From: Bacteroidetes bacterium 4572_128
GTDB lineage: Bacteria > Bacteroidota > Bacteroidia > Bacteroidales > 4572-128
Reading direction: 5' to 3'
Assembly (NCBI GenBank): GCA_002084355.1
Contig: NBLL01000058.1
Coordinates: forward strand, 1 to 39,642
Length of the DNA stretch: 39,642 bases
The position numbers and the translations under genes were made by a program. The notes under the pieces were generated by a model. That model was not told the DNA's origin and ran no database searches. It saw only the letters and a program-made list of their open reading frames with translations. Shown one piece after another: positions 39,195-39,642 of this stretch (its first letter is position 1; every line of letters starts with the position of its first letter).

Positions 39195-39540
39195 ACATCA
39201 AATATTGGTGTTGAAAAAAAAACCTCCAATGTTAAAATATTAAAAAAATTTTTTTTCAAAAAAACGCCGAAACTTTAATATTTTTTAATTTCAATTAAAA
39301 AAAATTTTTTTCAAAAATCGTCCAAAATTTTAATATTTTTCGACAAAACAACATTGGAGGTTTTTTTTTTAACCTCCAATGTTTCGACATCAAACATTGG
39401 TGTTCAAAAAAAAACCTCCAATGTTAAAAAAATTTTTTTTTTCAAAAATCGTCCAAAATTTTAACATTTTATAATTTCAAAATAAAAAAAATTTTTTCAA
39501 AAAATGACCAAAATTTTAATATTTCTTATAATTAAAAACC
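39195..39540. repeat. Intergenic repeat units plus interspersed ACATTGGAGG hairpins
   Basis: ttttttcaaaaatcgtccaaaattttaatattt units, same type as 24484-24990; cctccaatgtt at 39220s, 39373 and 39415s. Confidence 0.85.
39350..39383. terminator. Hairpin aacattggagg/cctccaatgtt
   Basis: 11-bp perfect inverted repeat with T-rich loop. Confidence 0.75.
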
Positions 39541-39642
39541 ATATGCGTCAAGCGTCCACGCCATAGCCGTCAGTCTAAGGAATAAATTATTGATTTTAAG
39601 GCAATTATAATTCTTTTTTTTGATATAAAAAATAATATTTTA

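Overview
Extremely AT-rich, gene-dense bacterial window. The gene content (PorP/SprF-like protein, carboxypeptidase-regulatory-like TonB receptor, TlpA/DUF4369-type protein, C69 peptidase) and TAnnTTTG -7 promoter motifs point to Bacteroidota, possibly a host-associated lineage with a reduced genome. I can support one tRNA-Arg(ACG) and about 28 protein genes, most of them housekeeping (fused leuC-leuD, divIC, pgk, clpP, clpX, anmK, era, gltX, asd, ruvX, def, purH, topA). Other genes include an ABC exporter, a frameshifted Dam-like methylase with a partner ORF, a DUF4160/DUF2442-like pair and a tandem pair of PD-(D/E)XK-like proteins. Two signals stand out. (1) About ten genes, including essential ones (gltX) and topA, purH and leuCD, lack short internal blocks compared with remembered family architecture. 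The blocks are roughly 30 to 110 nt, often cover the most conserved motifs, and are sometimes frame-breaking. One case, a 29-nt gap, can be measured inside the window against an intact tandem paralog. A second class consists of single-nucleotide (-1) frameshifts, several of them in A/T runs. (2) Most sizeable 3'-side intergenic gaps hold arrays of a ~53-nt A-tract/T-tract repeat family with a conserved G(G/A)CG-type core (up to ~18 tandem units). Assembly or sequencing artefact, or real gene decay, is the conservative explanation for (1). An RNA-level or translational rescue system would be the exciting alternative and needs raw reads, RNA-seq and proteomics. All family assignments come from memory of conserved motifs; no database search was run.
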